Assembly (NCBI GenBank): GCA_023100825.1
Contig: CP095846.1
Location: 4,092,001 to 4,156,000, forward strand
Direction: 5' to 3'
From: Nocardioidaceae bacterium SCSIO 66511
GTDB lineage: Bacteria > Actinomycetota > Actinomycetes > Propionibacteriales > Nocardioidaceae
Length of the DNA stretch: 64,000 nt
Shown: in pieces, positions 9,591 through 17,796 of the stretch
Layout: every line of letters begins with the position of its first letter
How positions within the stretch are numbered: the first letter of the stretch is position 1
Notes under the pieces: model-generated
Told to the model about the DNA's origin: nothing
Seen by the model: the letters and a program-made list of their open reading frames with translations, nothing else
The model's database searches: none
Translations under genes and position numbers: made by a program

Positions 9591-9985
9591 CACCCGAACG
9601 ACACCACGATGAGCAAGATGCCCAGCAGCAGCATTCCGACGACCAGCGGCGCCGCCAGCCCCATTGACGGCAGCGGAGAACCGGTACGCATGGCTCGCTC
9701 GGCCCGCGCCCACCGAACCCACGACGCCACGGCACAGAGCAGGCCCAGCAGGACCAGGAGCGCCGCCAGGACGAGCTGCAGCCCATCGCTCATCGGTAGG
9801 TCCAGCGCGTCGACCGCTGCGCCGCCGGCGAGCAGCGCGAGGGCCGTGCGAATCCAGGCGAGGAACGTACGCTCGTTGGCGAAGCTGAAGCGCGGATCCG
9901 GCTCGTCGCCGACCCCGTAGATCGAACGCGGCCACCGCCGGTCCGACGGTCGCTCGCTGGCCGACTCGGACTCCTCCACCCTCAC
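9590..9985 (-). CDS. YidH/DUF202 membrane protein
   Basis: 131 aa. After a charged N-terminal 35 residues comes the family signature 'FANERTFLAWIRTALALLAGG', then three membrane helices, the last ending 'VGMLLLGILLIVVSFG'. It is the upstream partner of the coupled DUF202 gene that begins at 9590. It lies six bases after the stop of the mrp gene, so it could be the distal part of the same transcript as the molybdoenzyme operon. No function is established for the family. Confidence 0.85.
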   Translation of the reverse strand: MRVEESESASERPSDRRWPRSIYGVGDEPDPRFSFANERTFLAWIRTALALLAGGAAVDALDLPMSDGLQLVLAALLVLLGLLCAVASWVRWARAERAMRTGSPLPSMGLAAPLVVGMLLLGILLIVVSFG

Positions 9986-9991
9986 ATCACC

Positions 9992-11110
9992 TCAGCTCGA
10001 CTGTACGAACAACGGCAACGATCGGTGGGCCAACGTGCGTCGTTCGTACGGCAGCGCCGATGCGATCCGCGCAATCTCCGTCGCCGCCGGCGACGCGGGT
10101 CGATCCACCACGACTGGTACGCCTGCATCCGCACACTGCATGACTGCGGGATCGATCGAAACTCGACCGAGCAGCGGGACCCCCAGATCGTCGGCAAGCC
10201 CGGCGCCCGCATCTCCGCCGAACAGAGCCGTCTCCGTACCACAGTTGCCGCAGGTGACGCTCGACATGTTCTCGACGACTGCCGCGATCGGCACCCGCGA
10301 GTCGCGCGCCATCGCGGCCACCCGACTCGCGACGGCGGCCACCGATGCCTGCGGGGTCGTCACGAGGAGCAGCTGGAGATCGGGCAAGAACTCCATCAGC
10401 GACATCGGCACATCGCCGGTGCCGGGAGGCAGATCGAGTAGGAGTACGTCCAGCTCGCCCCAATGCACGTCGCCGACGAACTGCTCCAAAGCCTTGTGCA
10501 GCATGGGCCCTCGCCAAACCACCGGCTGCGCGTCATCGACGAAGAACCCGACTGACATCAGCGCGACGTCGTGCGCCCGCACCGGCAGCATGACGCCCTT
10601 GATGGCCGCCGGAGGTTCTCGTACGCCGAACAACTGCGGCACCGAGTAGCCCCACACGTCGGCATCGATGACTCCGACGCGTTCACCCGAAGCAGCCAGC
10701 GACGCGGCGAGGTTCGCCGTGACCACCGACTTGCCGACTCCGCCCTTGCCGCTCGCGACGGCGTAGACCCGCGTACTCGAACCGAGCGTGCCGAGACCGT
10801 CGGCACCCTTGAGGGTTCGGGCGACCTGCATTCGGCCGGCTTCCGGCATAGGCTCCAGCACGACGTCTACGTCGCCGCCGCCGACGGACATTGCCGTCTC
10901 CCGGACGACGTCTCGAAGCCGCTCCTGCGCGGGTAGCGCCTTCGAAGGCAGCAGCACGCCGACCCGGAACCCGCCGCGTACCGGCGTCACCTCGCCGACC
11001 ATGCCGAGGTCACCGAGCGAGTGCGACAACGTGGGCACGCGTACGTCCGCAACCGCGGTTTGGACGCGCGCCTGCGTATCGGCACTGTTTCGCGGCCGCA
11101 GCAGGCTCAT
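9992..11110 (-). CDS. mrp: Mrp/ApbC family Fe-S carrier ATPase
   Basis: 372 aa. The N-terminal 95 residues form a DUF59/MIP18-like domain. They are followed by a deviant Walker A 'ASGKGGVGKS' (119-128), 'DADVWGYSVPQLFG' and 'LDLPPGTGDVPMS', all diagnostic of Mrp/NBP35 ATPases. The CxxC pair in 'TCGNCGTETALFGG' is the Fe-S bridging site of the dimer. The protein binds and transfers [4Fe-4S] clusters. Its ATG overlaps the stop of the molybdoenzyme gene by four bases (ATGA), so it may help mature that cluster-rich complex, although mrp is also a general housekeeping gene. Confidence 0.92.
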   Translation of the reverse strand: MSLLRPRNSADTQARVQTAVADVRVPTLSHSLGDLGMVGEVTPVRGGFRVGVLLPSKALPAQERLRDVVRETAMSVGGGDVDVVLEPMPEAGRMQVARTLKGADGLGTLGSSTRVYAVASGKGGVGKSVVTANLAASLAASGERVGVIDADVWGYSVPQLFGVREPPAAIKGVMLPVRAHDVALMSVGFFVDDAQPVVWRGPMLHKALEQFVGDVHWGELDVLLLDLPPGTGDVPMSLMEFLPDLQLLLVTTPQASVAAVASRVAAMARDSRVPIAAVVENMSSVTCGNCGTETALFGGDAGAGLADDLGVPLLGRVSIDPAVMQCADAGVPVVVDRPASPAATEIARIASALPYERRTLAHRSLPLFVQSS

Positions 11111-13944
11111 TGCTCAGACACCCGAAATGTCCCACGCCTGGGGCTCACGGGGCGCATCATGAACTCGGGTCGACGCATGCCGTCGGCGTTCGGCCCAGGG
11201 CGCGTCATCGCAAGCCATTCGCGAAACACCTCCTGCGACTTTCGTACGTCGACCTCGATGTCACCGTACGCGTCTCCGGCCTCCGCGGGCGTCACCCTGA
11301 CCTGTTGCAGCCAACAGTGCATACCGGACAGCGGATCGGGCTGCACCGGGAAGGTGAGGTTCTGGTGCACGCCCGCGTCTTCCCAGTGGACCCGCTCGGA
11401 GTCGGCGTCCTTGCTCGCGAAGGGGCGTACGCCCGTCTTCTGCCGCAGCTTCCACACACCCTCGTCGGAGCGTTGGAGGTCGACGTGCCCCGTCACCCAA
11501 CGGCTTCCGTCGGACTCGTGCAGGCGCCAGCGGCCCATGTGATGGCTGAGCGCGACGACGCCCGGACGAATGCCCTCGGTCACCCAGACTCGTACGACGA
11601 AATAGCCGATGCGGGTGCTCACTCGCGCGAGGTCTCCGGTGCGTACGTCCAGGCGCTCGGCGTCGCGCCCGTTGACCCACAGCGGATGGGTGTTGCTGAT
11701 CTCGTTGAGATACTTCGCGTTTCCCGATCGGGTGTGCACGAGCGTCGGCAGCCGGAACGTCGGCACCAGAACGAGGTCCCCGGCGTCCTCGTCCAGCCGA
11801 TGGTGGGAGATATGCGACTCGATGTAGCCCGGCGTCGCCTGCTCGGGCCATCCGAAGTCGGCCACCGCGTCCGAGTAGAGCTCGAGCTTACGGCTCGAGG
11901 TGAGCCATCCGGCCACCTTGGAACCATCGTCGAGCTCGACGCCGACCGCCCCGGCCTCGCCAACGAGCGGCGGGGTGCTTTCGTCGTCGACGGGCTTGCG
12001 TACTACCCCGTCAGCACCGACCGACGTGCCTTCGAGCTCGGCTTCGGTCAGCACCCGTTCGTCCTGCCGGTAGGTGTCCTTGGCCACCTCGACGACTCCG
12101 TACCGCCGCATGTACTCGATCGGCGTCAGGTCCTGCGCGGCAGCCTTCTCGGGTAGGCCAGGCACGCGGTTCTCGAAGATCCAGCGGTAGTACTCCTCGA
12201 CGGTCACCTTCTCGCCGGGCCGGTACGGCGACTCGAAGTAGCGCCGGATGCCGAGCGAACCGTCGGGGTCGATCCGCCACGACAGGTCGAACCAGAACTC
12301 GTTCTCCTCCCAAACCTCGCCGGGGTTGGAGTCTCGCGTATCGGTGTACTCGCGTCCGAGCTTGTCCATCGCCACGCGGCGTACCGGCTGCCTGAACCCG
12401 AGCCATTTGCCGGCGTGCGTCTCGTACGAGTGGGTGTCGTGGCGCTCGGTCGAGTGACCCATCGGCAGTACGTAGTCGGCGAACGTCGCGGTCTCCGACC
12501 ACGTGGGCGTCAGGGCGACATGCAGGCCGAACTTGTCTGTGTCCTTGAGCGCATCGATCCAGCTGAACCCGTCCGGGTTGGTCCAGACCGGGTTGTAGAC
12601 GCGGCTGAAATACGTGTCGATCTTGCCGCGACCGTCTTGAAGTAGATGCGGGAGCAGGATCGACATCTCGTTGCACGCAAGGGGATACTGGGGCGGCCAG
12701 ATCTTCTCGTTCCAGACGTCGTGACCCTGTGGCATGTCCGGCCCGTGCGGGATGAACTTGTCCCAACCGTTCGGGCTGGTGCCCCCGACCGTGCCGACAC
12801 TTCCCGTCAGCACGTTCAGGAAGAACAGCGACCGGGCGACCTGCCAGCCGCCGAGGTTGCCGGCCGCGGCGGCCCGCCAGATGTGCGCCGACAGTGCGCT
12901 GCCCGCACCGGACACGATCTCGGCGAGCTCCGCGATCTTCGCCTCGGGTACGCGCGCTTCCTGCGCGGCGAACTCGAAGGTGTAGCCCGCGTAGTCCTCG
13001 GTGAGCCGGTCGATGAAGGTGTCGAAGTCTTCAGGATCGTTGGGGTGAAGGCGGTTGAGGTAGGTCTTCCAGTTGGTCCAGCGATGTAGGTATTCGCGGT
13101 CGATGTTGCCGGTCTGCAACAGATGCGCGGCGATCGACAGCAGGATGGCCGCTTCGCTGCCGGGCCACGGCGCCAGCCACAAGTCTGCATGCGATGCGGT
13201 GTTGGACATCCGCGGGTCGAGTACGACGACCTTCGCATTGCCGCTGTGCTTGGCCTCCATGATGCGCTGCGCATGGGGGTTGAAGTAGTGCCCGGCCTCC
13301 AGATGGCTGGACAGCAGCAGGATCACCTTTGCGTTCGCGTGGTCCGGCGACGGCCGGTCGTACCCACCCCACAGGGTGTAGCCGAGGCGGGCGCCCGAGG
13401 AGCAGATGTTCGTGTGGCTGTTGTGCCCGTCCACGCCCCAGGCGAGCAGGAAGCGCTCGGCGAACCCGTCTTCGCCCGGCCGGCCGACGTGGTAGATGAC
13501 CTCGTCGCGCCGATCGTCGATGATCGCCTGGCGGATGCGCGCCGCGATGTCGTCGAGCGCGTCGTCCCAGCTGCACTGTTCCCACTCGCCGTCACCGCGT
13601 TCTCCCTTGCGGCGAAGGGGATGCAGGATCCGCTCGGGATCGTTCAGCTGATTGATCGTCGCCGGGCCCTTCGCGCAGTTGCGGCCGCGCGAGCCGGGGT
13701 GCGCAGGGTTTCCTTCGAGCTTCTTGACCGACAGGTCTTCCTTGTCGACGTACGCGAGGAGCCCGCATGCAGACTCGCAGTTGAAGCAGGTCGTCGGGAT
13801 CAGCATGTACTCGTGCGGCACCTTCTTCGGATGCGCGCGAGCGTCGTACTCGACGTGGTGGTCCCAGGACTCGACCGGCGGGAAGTTGCGAAGGTGCTCA
13901 TGCGAGCGCTCGCCGGGCAGCCGACCCGGTTCGACCTTGGCCAT
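11107..13944 (-). CDS. Molybdopterin oxidoreductase catalytic subunit (CISM family)
   Basis: 945 aa. The N-terminal [4Fe-4S] site is C53-x2-C56-x3-C60-x29-C90 ('CFNCESACG...GRNCAKG'). Molybdopterin-binding domains follow, with C181 in 'HTNICSSGARLGY' placed where the Mo-ligating Cys sits in Nap/Psr-type enzymes. The C-terminal MGD-binding barrel includes 'NAKYLNEISNTHPLWVN'. There is no twin-arginine signal, so the active site probably faces the cytoplasm. It forms a complex with the fused ferredoxin-NrfD subunit nine bases upstream. The substrate (polysulfide, thiosulfate, tetrathionate, nitrate or formate) cannot be read from sequence. Confidence 0.85.
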   Translation of the reverse strand: MAKVEPGRLPGERSHEHLRNFPPVESWDHHVEYDARAHPKKVPHEYMLIPTTCFNCESACGLLAYVDKEDLSVKKLEGNPAHPGSRGRNCAKGPATINQLNDPERILHPLRRKGERGDGEWEQCSWDDALDDIAARIRQAIIDDRRDEVIYHVGRPGEDGFAERFLLAWGVDGHNSHTNICSSGARLGYTLWGGYDRPSPDHANAKVILLLSSHLEAGHYFNPHAQRIMEAKHSGNAKVVVLDPRMSNTASHADLWLAPWPGSEAAILLSIAAHLLQTGNIDREYLHRWTNWKTYLNRLHPNDPEDFDTFIDRLTEDYAGYTFEFAAQEARVPEAKIAELAEIVSGAGSALSAHIWRAAAAGNLGGWQVARSLFFLNVLTGSVGTVGGTSPNGWDKFIPHGPDMPQGHDVWNEKIWPPQYPLACNEMSILLPHLLQDGRGKIDTYFSRVYNPVWTNPDGFSWIDALKDTDKFGLHVALTPTWSETATFADYVLPMGHSTERHDTHSYETHAGKWLGFRQPVRRVAMDKLGREYTDTRDSNPGEVWEENEFWFDLSWRIDPDGSLGIRRYFESPYRPGEKVTVEEYYRWIFENRVPGLPEKAAAQDLTPIEYMRRYGVVEVAKDTYRQDERVLTEAELEGTSVGADGVVRKPVDDESTPPLVGEAGAVGVELDDGSKVAGWLTSSRKLELYSDAVADFGWPEQATPGYIESHISHHRLDEDAGDLVLVPTFRLPTLVHTRSGNAKYLNEISNTHPLWVNGRDAERLDVRTGDLARVSTRIGYFVVRVWVTEGIRPGVVALSHHMGRWRLHESDGSRWVTGHVDLQRSDEGVWKLRQKTGVRPFASKDADSERVHWEDAGVHQNLTFPVQPDPLSGMHCWLQQVRVTPAEAGDAYGDIEVDVRKSQEVFREWLAMTRPGPNADGMRRPEFMMRPVSPRRGTFRVSEQ

Positions 13945-13953
13945 GCTGCCTCC

Positions 13954-15468
13954 TCAGGAAAGGGGTACGTCTTGTGCGGCGCGGACGTACACGAACTCGT
14001 GTACGACGAGCGAGACCTGGACGAGAACGCCGGCGACGACGGCGAGTGCCGGTAGGGAGCCGTTCCAGGCGGGTACGGCAACCAGCAGAGCGAGCACCGA
14101 GAGTGCGATGGAACCCATCCAGAACGCGCGTGCGTACCGACCGCGTACGAGGGTGCTCGCTGCGACAGCAGCGTTCCTGCTCTCGTGACTGCCGAGAAGA
14201 TCTACCAGCGAGATCGTGACGTGGCCGACGACTCCGACGAGCAAAGCCCTTACGGAGAACGCAATCGCGGCGTCGGACTGTCCGGTCACGACGTTCGCCA
14301 TGACCATCAAACCGGCTCCGACCATCAATGCCTGTACGAGTAGGTGCCACAACAGCCACGGCGACTGCCAGAGGTCGCGGCCTTCGGCCTGACCGAACAG
14401 GAAGGCGGTGTAGCCGGCGGCGAGCCCGGCGGCAGGTATGACCAACACCGCCACGACCTCGCTGACACCGCCGATGTCGAGTATTCGTACGACGAACCAC
14501 ACGATGGCCGCGGCCCCGAGGCCCAACAGGCAGTAGCCGCCGCGGACCAGCCAGGAGCCGTTGTTCGGTCGGGTGAACAAGTAGTAGAACCGCTCCGGGC
14601 GCTTCAGATCCCAGACCAGCAACACGCCTGTCGCTCCCGCACCAGCCGCGGCGAGCACCGGCGCCAGCACCGACCCCGCGGCGCCGAGGTCAGTGCCGAA
14701 CAGCAACGCGAGCGCAGCGACCGCGATCGCTCCGGCACCGGCCGCCTTGGTCCACAAGTACGTCGCGACTCGCCAACCCCACGGTCGCGGATGTTCGGTG
14801 TTCAGGGTGGTCGCCGCGGTCGGGTCGCTGCCGACGAAGTCATCCTGGGTGTTCAGACGCTGCTCGTCCGGGTTCGCCCACAGGTACGTGTCGCGCACCG
14901 GCGCCTCGAGCGGATCGAGCACGGCCTGATCAGCACCGAGGTAGAAGACGTTCGGACCGGTGTTCTGCTCCGGCGATCGTACGCTCGTCGGGTTGTCGGC
15001 GATCATCTTCGCGATGCCGGAGTCCTCATCATCGAGATCGCCCACCCAGATCGAATGTGTCGGACACACGACGACACACGCGGGCTCGAGCCCTTCGTCG
15101 ACGCGGTGTGCGCAGAAGTTGCACTTGGCCGCGGTGTTGGTGTCCTCGTCGATGTAGATCGCGTCGTACGGACAAGCCTGCATACACGACTTGCAGCCGA
15201 TACAGCTGTCGCCGTCGAAGTCGACGATGCCGTCGTCGCGCTTGAACAGGGCGTTCGTCGGGCAGATCTTCACGCACGGCGCATCGGTGCAGTGATTGCA
15301 CCGCATCACGCCGAAGTCGCGCGTGGTGTCCGGGTACTCCCCCGCGTCGACGTACTTGACCCACGTACGAAACTGGCCGACCGGCACGTCATGCTCGGTC
15401 TTGCACGCGACCGTGCAGGCGTGACAGCCGATGCACGTTCGCTGGTCGATCGCGAATCCGTACTTCAT
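13954..15468 (-). CDS. Fused four-cluster ferredoxin and NrfD-type membrane anchor
   Basis: 504 aa. Residues 1-about 190 form a PsrB/NrfC-like electron-transfer subunit with four cysteine groups: CIGCHACTVAC (C12-C22), CNHCTDAPCVKICP, CIGCKSCMQACP and CNFCAHRVDEGLEPACVVVCP. Residues about 235-500 carry about eight membrane helices of NrfD/PsrC type ('LLVWDLKRPERFYYLFTRPN'). Normally these are two proteins; here a linker of about 45 residues joins them. It should carry electrons between the quinone pool and the molybdoenzyme encoded just downstream. There is no signal peptide. It is the first gene of the operon. Confidence 0.88.
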   Translation of the reverse strand: MKYGFAIDQRTCIGCHACTVACKTEHDVPVGQFRTWVKYVDAGEYPDTTRDFGVMRCNHCTDAPCVKICPTNALFKRDDGIVDFDGDSCIGCKSCMQACPYDAIYIDEDTNTAAKCNFCAHRVDEGLEPACVVVCPTHSIWVGDLDDEDSGIAKMIADNPTSVRSPEQNTGPNVFYLGADQAVLDPLEAPVRDTYLWANPDEQRLNTQDDFVGSDPTAATTLNTEHPRPWGWRVATYLWTKAAGAGAIAVAALALLFGTDLGAAGSVLAPVLAAAGAGATGVLLVWDLKRPERFYYLFTRPNNGSWLVRGGYCLLGLGAAAIVWFVVRILDIGGVSEVVAVLVIPAAGLAAGYTAFLFGQAEGRDLWQSPWLLWHLLVQALMVGAGLMVMANVVTGQSDAAIAFSVRALLVGVVGHVTISLVDLLGSHESRNAAVAASTLVRGRYARAFWMGSIALSVLALLVAVPAWNGSLPALAVVAGVLVQVSLVVHEFVYVRAAQDVPLS

Positions 15469-15540
15469 CGCACCTCGTCAGCTTGGGGAGCCGTACCGCT
15501 TAGGGTCGCGGAACCGCACGCGATTCGCTAGTAGTCATAA

Positions 15541-15579
15541 CCGGGGTAGGTCATAGTCCACGATTATGACCTACCCCGG
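15541..15579. repeat. 15-bp perfect hairpin upstream of the molybdoenzyme operon
   Basis: Arms CCGGGGTAGGTCATA (15541-15555) and the exact reverse complement (15565-15579) flank a 9-nt loop. It lies in the 15469-15841 intergenic region, divergent between the molybdoenzyme operon and the DUF222 gene, about 70 bases upstream of the operon start. An overlapping GTCATAA (15534-15540) pairs alternatively with TTATGAC (15564-15570), so two structures compete. It could be an operator or a leader structure. Confidence 0.6.
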
Positions 15580-15585
15580 CGCTGC

Positions 15586-15724
15586 TTTGGGTTGTTCGTC
15601 GGCTTGCCGGCCTGCGTCGGTTGGCACCTTCATCGCTTCTCGTGCGCTTCGGTGCAGACCGCATTGGCGGCGACGAGGATCCCGTCGCGGTGGGTTCGGG
15701 TTGTTTGTCGGCTGACCCGATCCG
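15586..15724 (+). repeat. Two copies of a dispersed palindromic repeat
   Basis: Copy one (15586-15610) and copy two (15695-15724) share GGGTTGTT-N-GTCGGCT and then CC-rich ends, differing at about three of 22 positions. Copy two reads CGGGTT...ACCCG, an imperfect palindrome. The same core (GGGTT, six bases, CGGCT, then CCCG) is found at 7244-7274 and inverted at 7583-7613. The remainder of 15610-15841 shows no gene. A small AT-rich hairpin, GAAAAC-TTC-GTTTTC, lies at 15778-15792. Confidence 0.55.
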
Positions 15725-15853
15725 CCGGGTTCCCGGTTGCCCGTCTGCCTCATCTGACCCGTCCGAAAAGATTCTCAGAAAACTTCGTTTTCCCTTGTGG
15801 ATAAGGCCTTCTGGCCCCCGATGTTGTCAGTGGCGGCTGGCATGATGTGGGTT

Positions 15854-17248
15854 ATGAGGACGGCGAATCTGATCGACGATGTCGAGACCACCGATGGTCT
15901 CGACGTCGCTGCGGCCGCTCGTGCTCAGCTCGCCCGCATCGAGGCTGCGCAGTTCGATGCGGTGTTGGCGTATCTGCGGCAGATCGCTGCCGAGCCGCTC
16001 GCCCAGGCCGGTGGGGTGAATGAATGGACCCGGTACGGCGGATCAGGGACACCGTCGGTGTCGGAGTATGCGGTCGCCGAAGTCGGCCCCGTCCTCGGCC
16101 TGTCCGCCAACGGCGCCCGTGCGCTGATCGCCGATGCCCTGGATCTGGCGTATCGGCTGCCGCGGCTGTATGCGTGTCTGCATGACGGGAGTGTGGATGG
16201 GTGGCGGATCCGGAAAGTCGCCCGCGCCACCCGGGAGTTCACCATCGCCCAAGCCTCCGACGCCGACCGGCGGCTGTCGGCTGCGAATGTCGACGGGACC
16301 CCGCTGATCGCACGGATCACCATGCCGCGGCTGCAGCTGGTGCTCGATCAGATCCGGTTCGTCGACGACCCCGACGGCGCCGAAAAGAAGCGTCGCGAGG
16401 CACGCAGGCGGCGGGGTGTGACGATCTGGTTCGAAGACGGCGTCGCCCACATTGCAGGCACCCTGTCCGTTGACGACGGGCAGCGTCTCGACCAACGACT
16501 GGACCAGTTGGTGGAGTCGATGCGGTTCCTCGGCGACACCCGCCCCGACCACATCCTCCGATCCGTCGCGATGGGCATGGTCCACGAACCCGACAGCCTC
16601 AACGACCTCTACACCCTCGTCGCAGACAAAACCGACGACGCCACCGGCGCGGACGTACCCGCCGAGCCCGAGACTGAGCCTGAGGCCGAGTCTGAGCCGA
16701 AGCCGTCGAAGCGGCGCCGCAGCAGAAGGCGTGGGCTGCGGGAGACGGTGCTCTACCTTCATTACGACCGGTGCTGGGGCACCTGGTCACTCGACGACGT
16801 CGGCGCGATCACCCGGTCGGAGGCCGAACAGATCCTCGGCAAATCGTCGCGGATCGTGGTGAAGCCGGTCATCGATCTGGAGACGACGATCTCGACCACC
16901 GGATATGTCGCACCCCCGCGGCTACGCGAGCAGACCGCGCTGATGAACGGCCTCACCTGCACATTCCCGTACTGCAAGCGTCCGGCGAAACTCGGCGACT
17001 ACGACCACATCCGTAACTATGCCGACGGCGGCCCGACGGATTCGAGAAATGGCCACCGGTTGTGTCGGTTCCATCATCGGGCGAAGACGTTCACCGCCTG
17101 GACCGTCACGTGCCCGGCACCCGGAATCTGGCTCTGGCTCTCACCCGCCGGACGTTCATACCTCGTCACCGCCGGCACCACCACCAAACTCCCCGGCCGA
17201 ACAGACGCCACCAGCGTCCAAGAGAAGCGAAAACGTAACGCCGCCTGA
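15854..17248 (+). CDS. DUF222/HNH endonuclease domain protein (13E12 type)
   Basis: About 464 aa from the ATG at 15854; ATGs at 15842 and 15845 and a GTG at 15797 are also in frame. Most of the protein is the DUF222 region, with the usual 'LSANGARALIADALDLAYRL' and 'RLQLVLDQIRF' helices. The C-terminus carries an HNH nuclease motif, 'CTFPYCKRPAKLGDYDHI' followed by 'NGHRLCRFHH'. A Glu/Pro-rich and basic linker (about residues 275-300) separates them. This family is multicopy and repeat-like in many Actinobacteria (REP13E12 in mycobacteria). The biological role is unknown. The repeats just upstream support a mobile or repeat-derived unit. Confidence 0.85.
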   Translation: MRTANLIDDVETTDGLDVAAAARAQLARIEAAQFDAVLAYLRQIAAEPLAQAGGVNEWTRYGGSGTPSVSEYAVAEVGPVLGLSANGARALIADALDLAYRLPRLYACLHDGSVDGWRIRKVARATREFTIAQASDADRRLSAANVDGTPLIARITMPRLQLVLDQIRFVDDPDGAEKKRREARRRRGVTIWFEDGVAHIAGTLSVDDGQRLDQRLDQLVESMRFLGDTRPDHILRSVAMGMVHEPDSLNDLYTLVADKTDDATGADVPAEPETEPEAESEPKPSKRRRSRRRGLRETVLYLHYDRCWGTWSLDDVGAITRSEAEQILGKSSRIVVKPVIDLETTISTTGYVAPPRLREQTALMNGLTCTFPYCKRPAKLGDYDHIRNYADGGPTDSRNGHRLCRFHHRAKTFTAWTVTCPAPGIWLWLSPAGRSYLVTAGTTTKLPGRTDATSVQEKRKRNAA

Positions 17249-17250
17249 CA

Positions 17251-17278
17251 CCCGCCACCCGAGCACCACCGTGGCGGG
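17251..17278. terminator. Bidirectional terminator candidate
   Basis: CCCGCCAC (17251-17258) pairs with GTGGCGGG (17271-17278) over a 12-nt loop. It sits between the convergent ends of the DUF222 gene and the macrodomain gene. Confidence 0.5.
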
Positions 17279-17291
17279 GCACAGGCATGCG

Positions 17292-17792
17292 CTAGTCGAG
17301 AGCGGCTCGAATCGCCGCGTACGCGGTGTCGTCGAACGCAACCAGTGTGGAGGTCTGAACCTCGGTGGCCGTGCCCTGCAAGGTGCGGACGGCGATCCGC
17401 GCGGCATCGTCGAGCGGCCAACCGTAGATGCCGGCAGAAACAAGCGGAAACGCGAGCGTACGAGCGCCCAGCTCGTCGGCGACGTTCAGCGCGTTCGAGT
17501 AGCAGGATGCAAGCAGCGCAGGGTCACGCTCGCCCGCGGAGTGGTTCGGGCCGACGACGTGGATGACCCAGTGTGCCGGTAAGTCGCCCGCAGTGGTCCA
17601 GCCGGCTCGACCAGTCGCCAGGCCGTCGGGGAACCGCCGTACACAGTCCCGCAGGATCACCGGCCCGCCTGCCCGGTGGATCGCGCCGTCGACGCCTCCG
17701 CCGCCGCGCATCCGCCGATTCGCCGCGTTGACGACGGCATCGACGTGTTGCGCGGTGATGTCACCGCGCAACACGTCGACCCGATGCGTCAT
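17292..17792 (-). CDS. Macrodomain protein (O-acetyl-ADP-ribose deacetylase type)
   Basis: 166 aa from the ATG at 17792, which gives 'MTHRVDVLRGDITAQHVDAV'; ten further upstream residues are possible but would overlap the transporter gene. The macrodomain signature 'VNAANRRMRGGGGVDGAIH' binds ADP-ribose, and 'FPLVSAGIYGWP' forms the second ligand loop. MacroD-type enzymes remove O-acetyl or ADP-ribosyl groups from ADP-ribose and proteins in the cytoplasm. It follows the BCCT transporter gene after only four bases, so it is co-transcribed. The biological link between the two is unclear. Confidence 0.9.
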   Translation of the reverse strand: MTHRVDVLRGDITAQHVDAVVNAANRRMRGGGGVDGAIHRAGGPVILRDCVRRFPDGLATGRAGWTTAGDLPAHWVIHVVGPNHSAGERDPALLASCYSNALNVADELGARTLAFPLVSAGIYGWPLDDAARIAVRTLQGTATEVQTSTLVAFDDTAYAAIRAALD

Positions 17793-17796
17793 CGGA

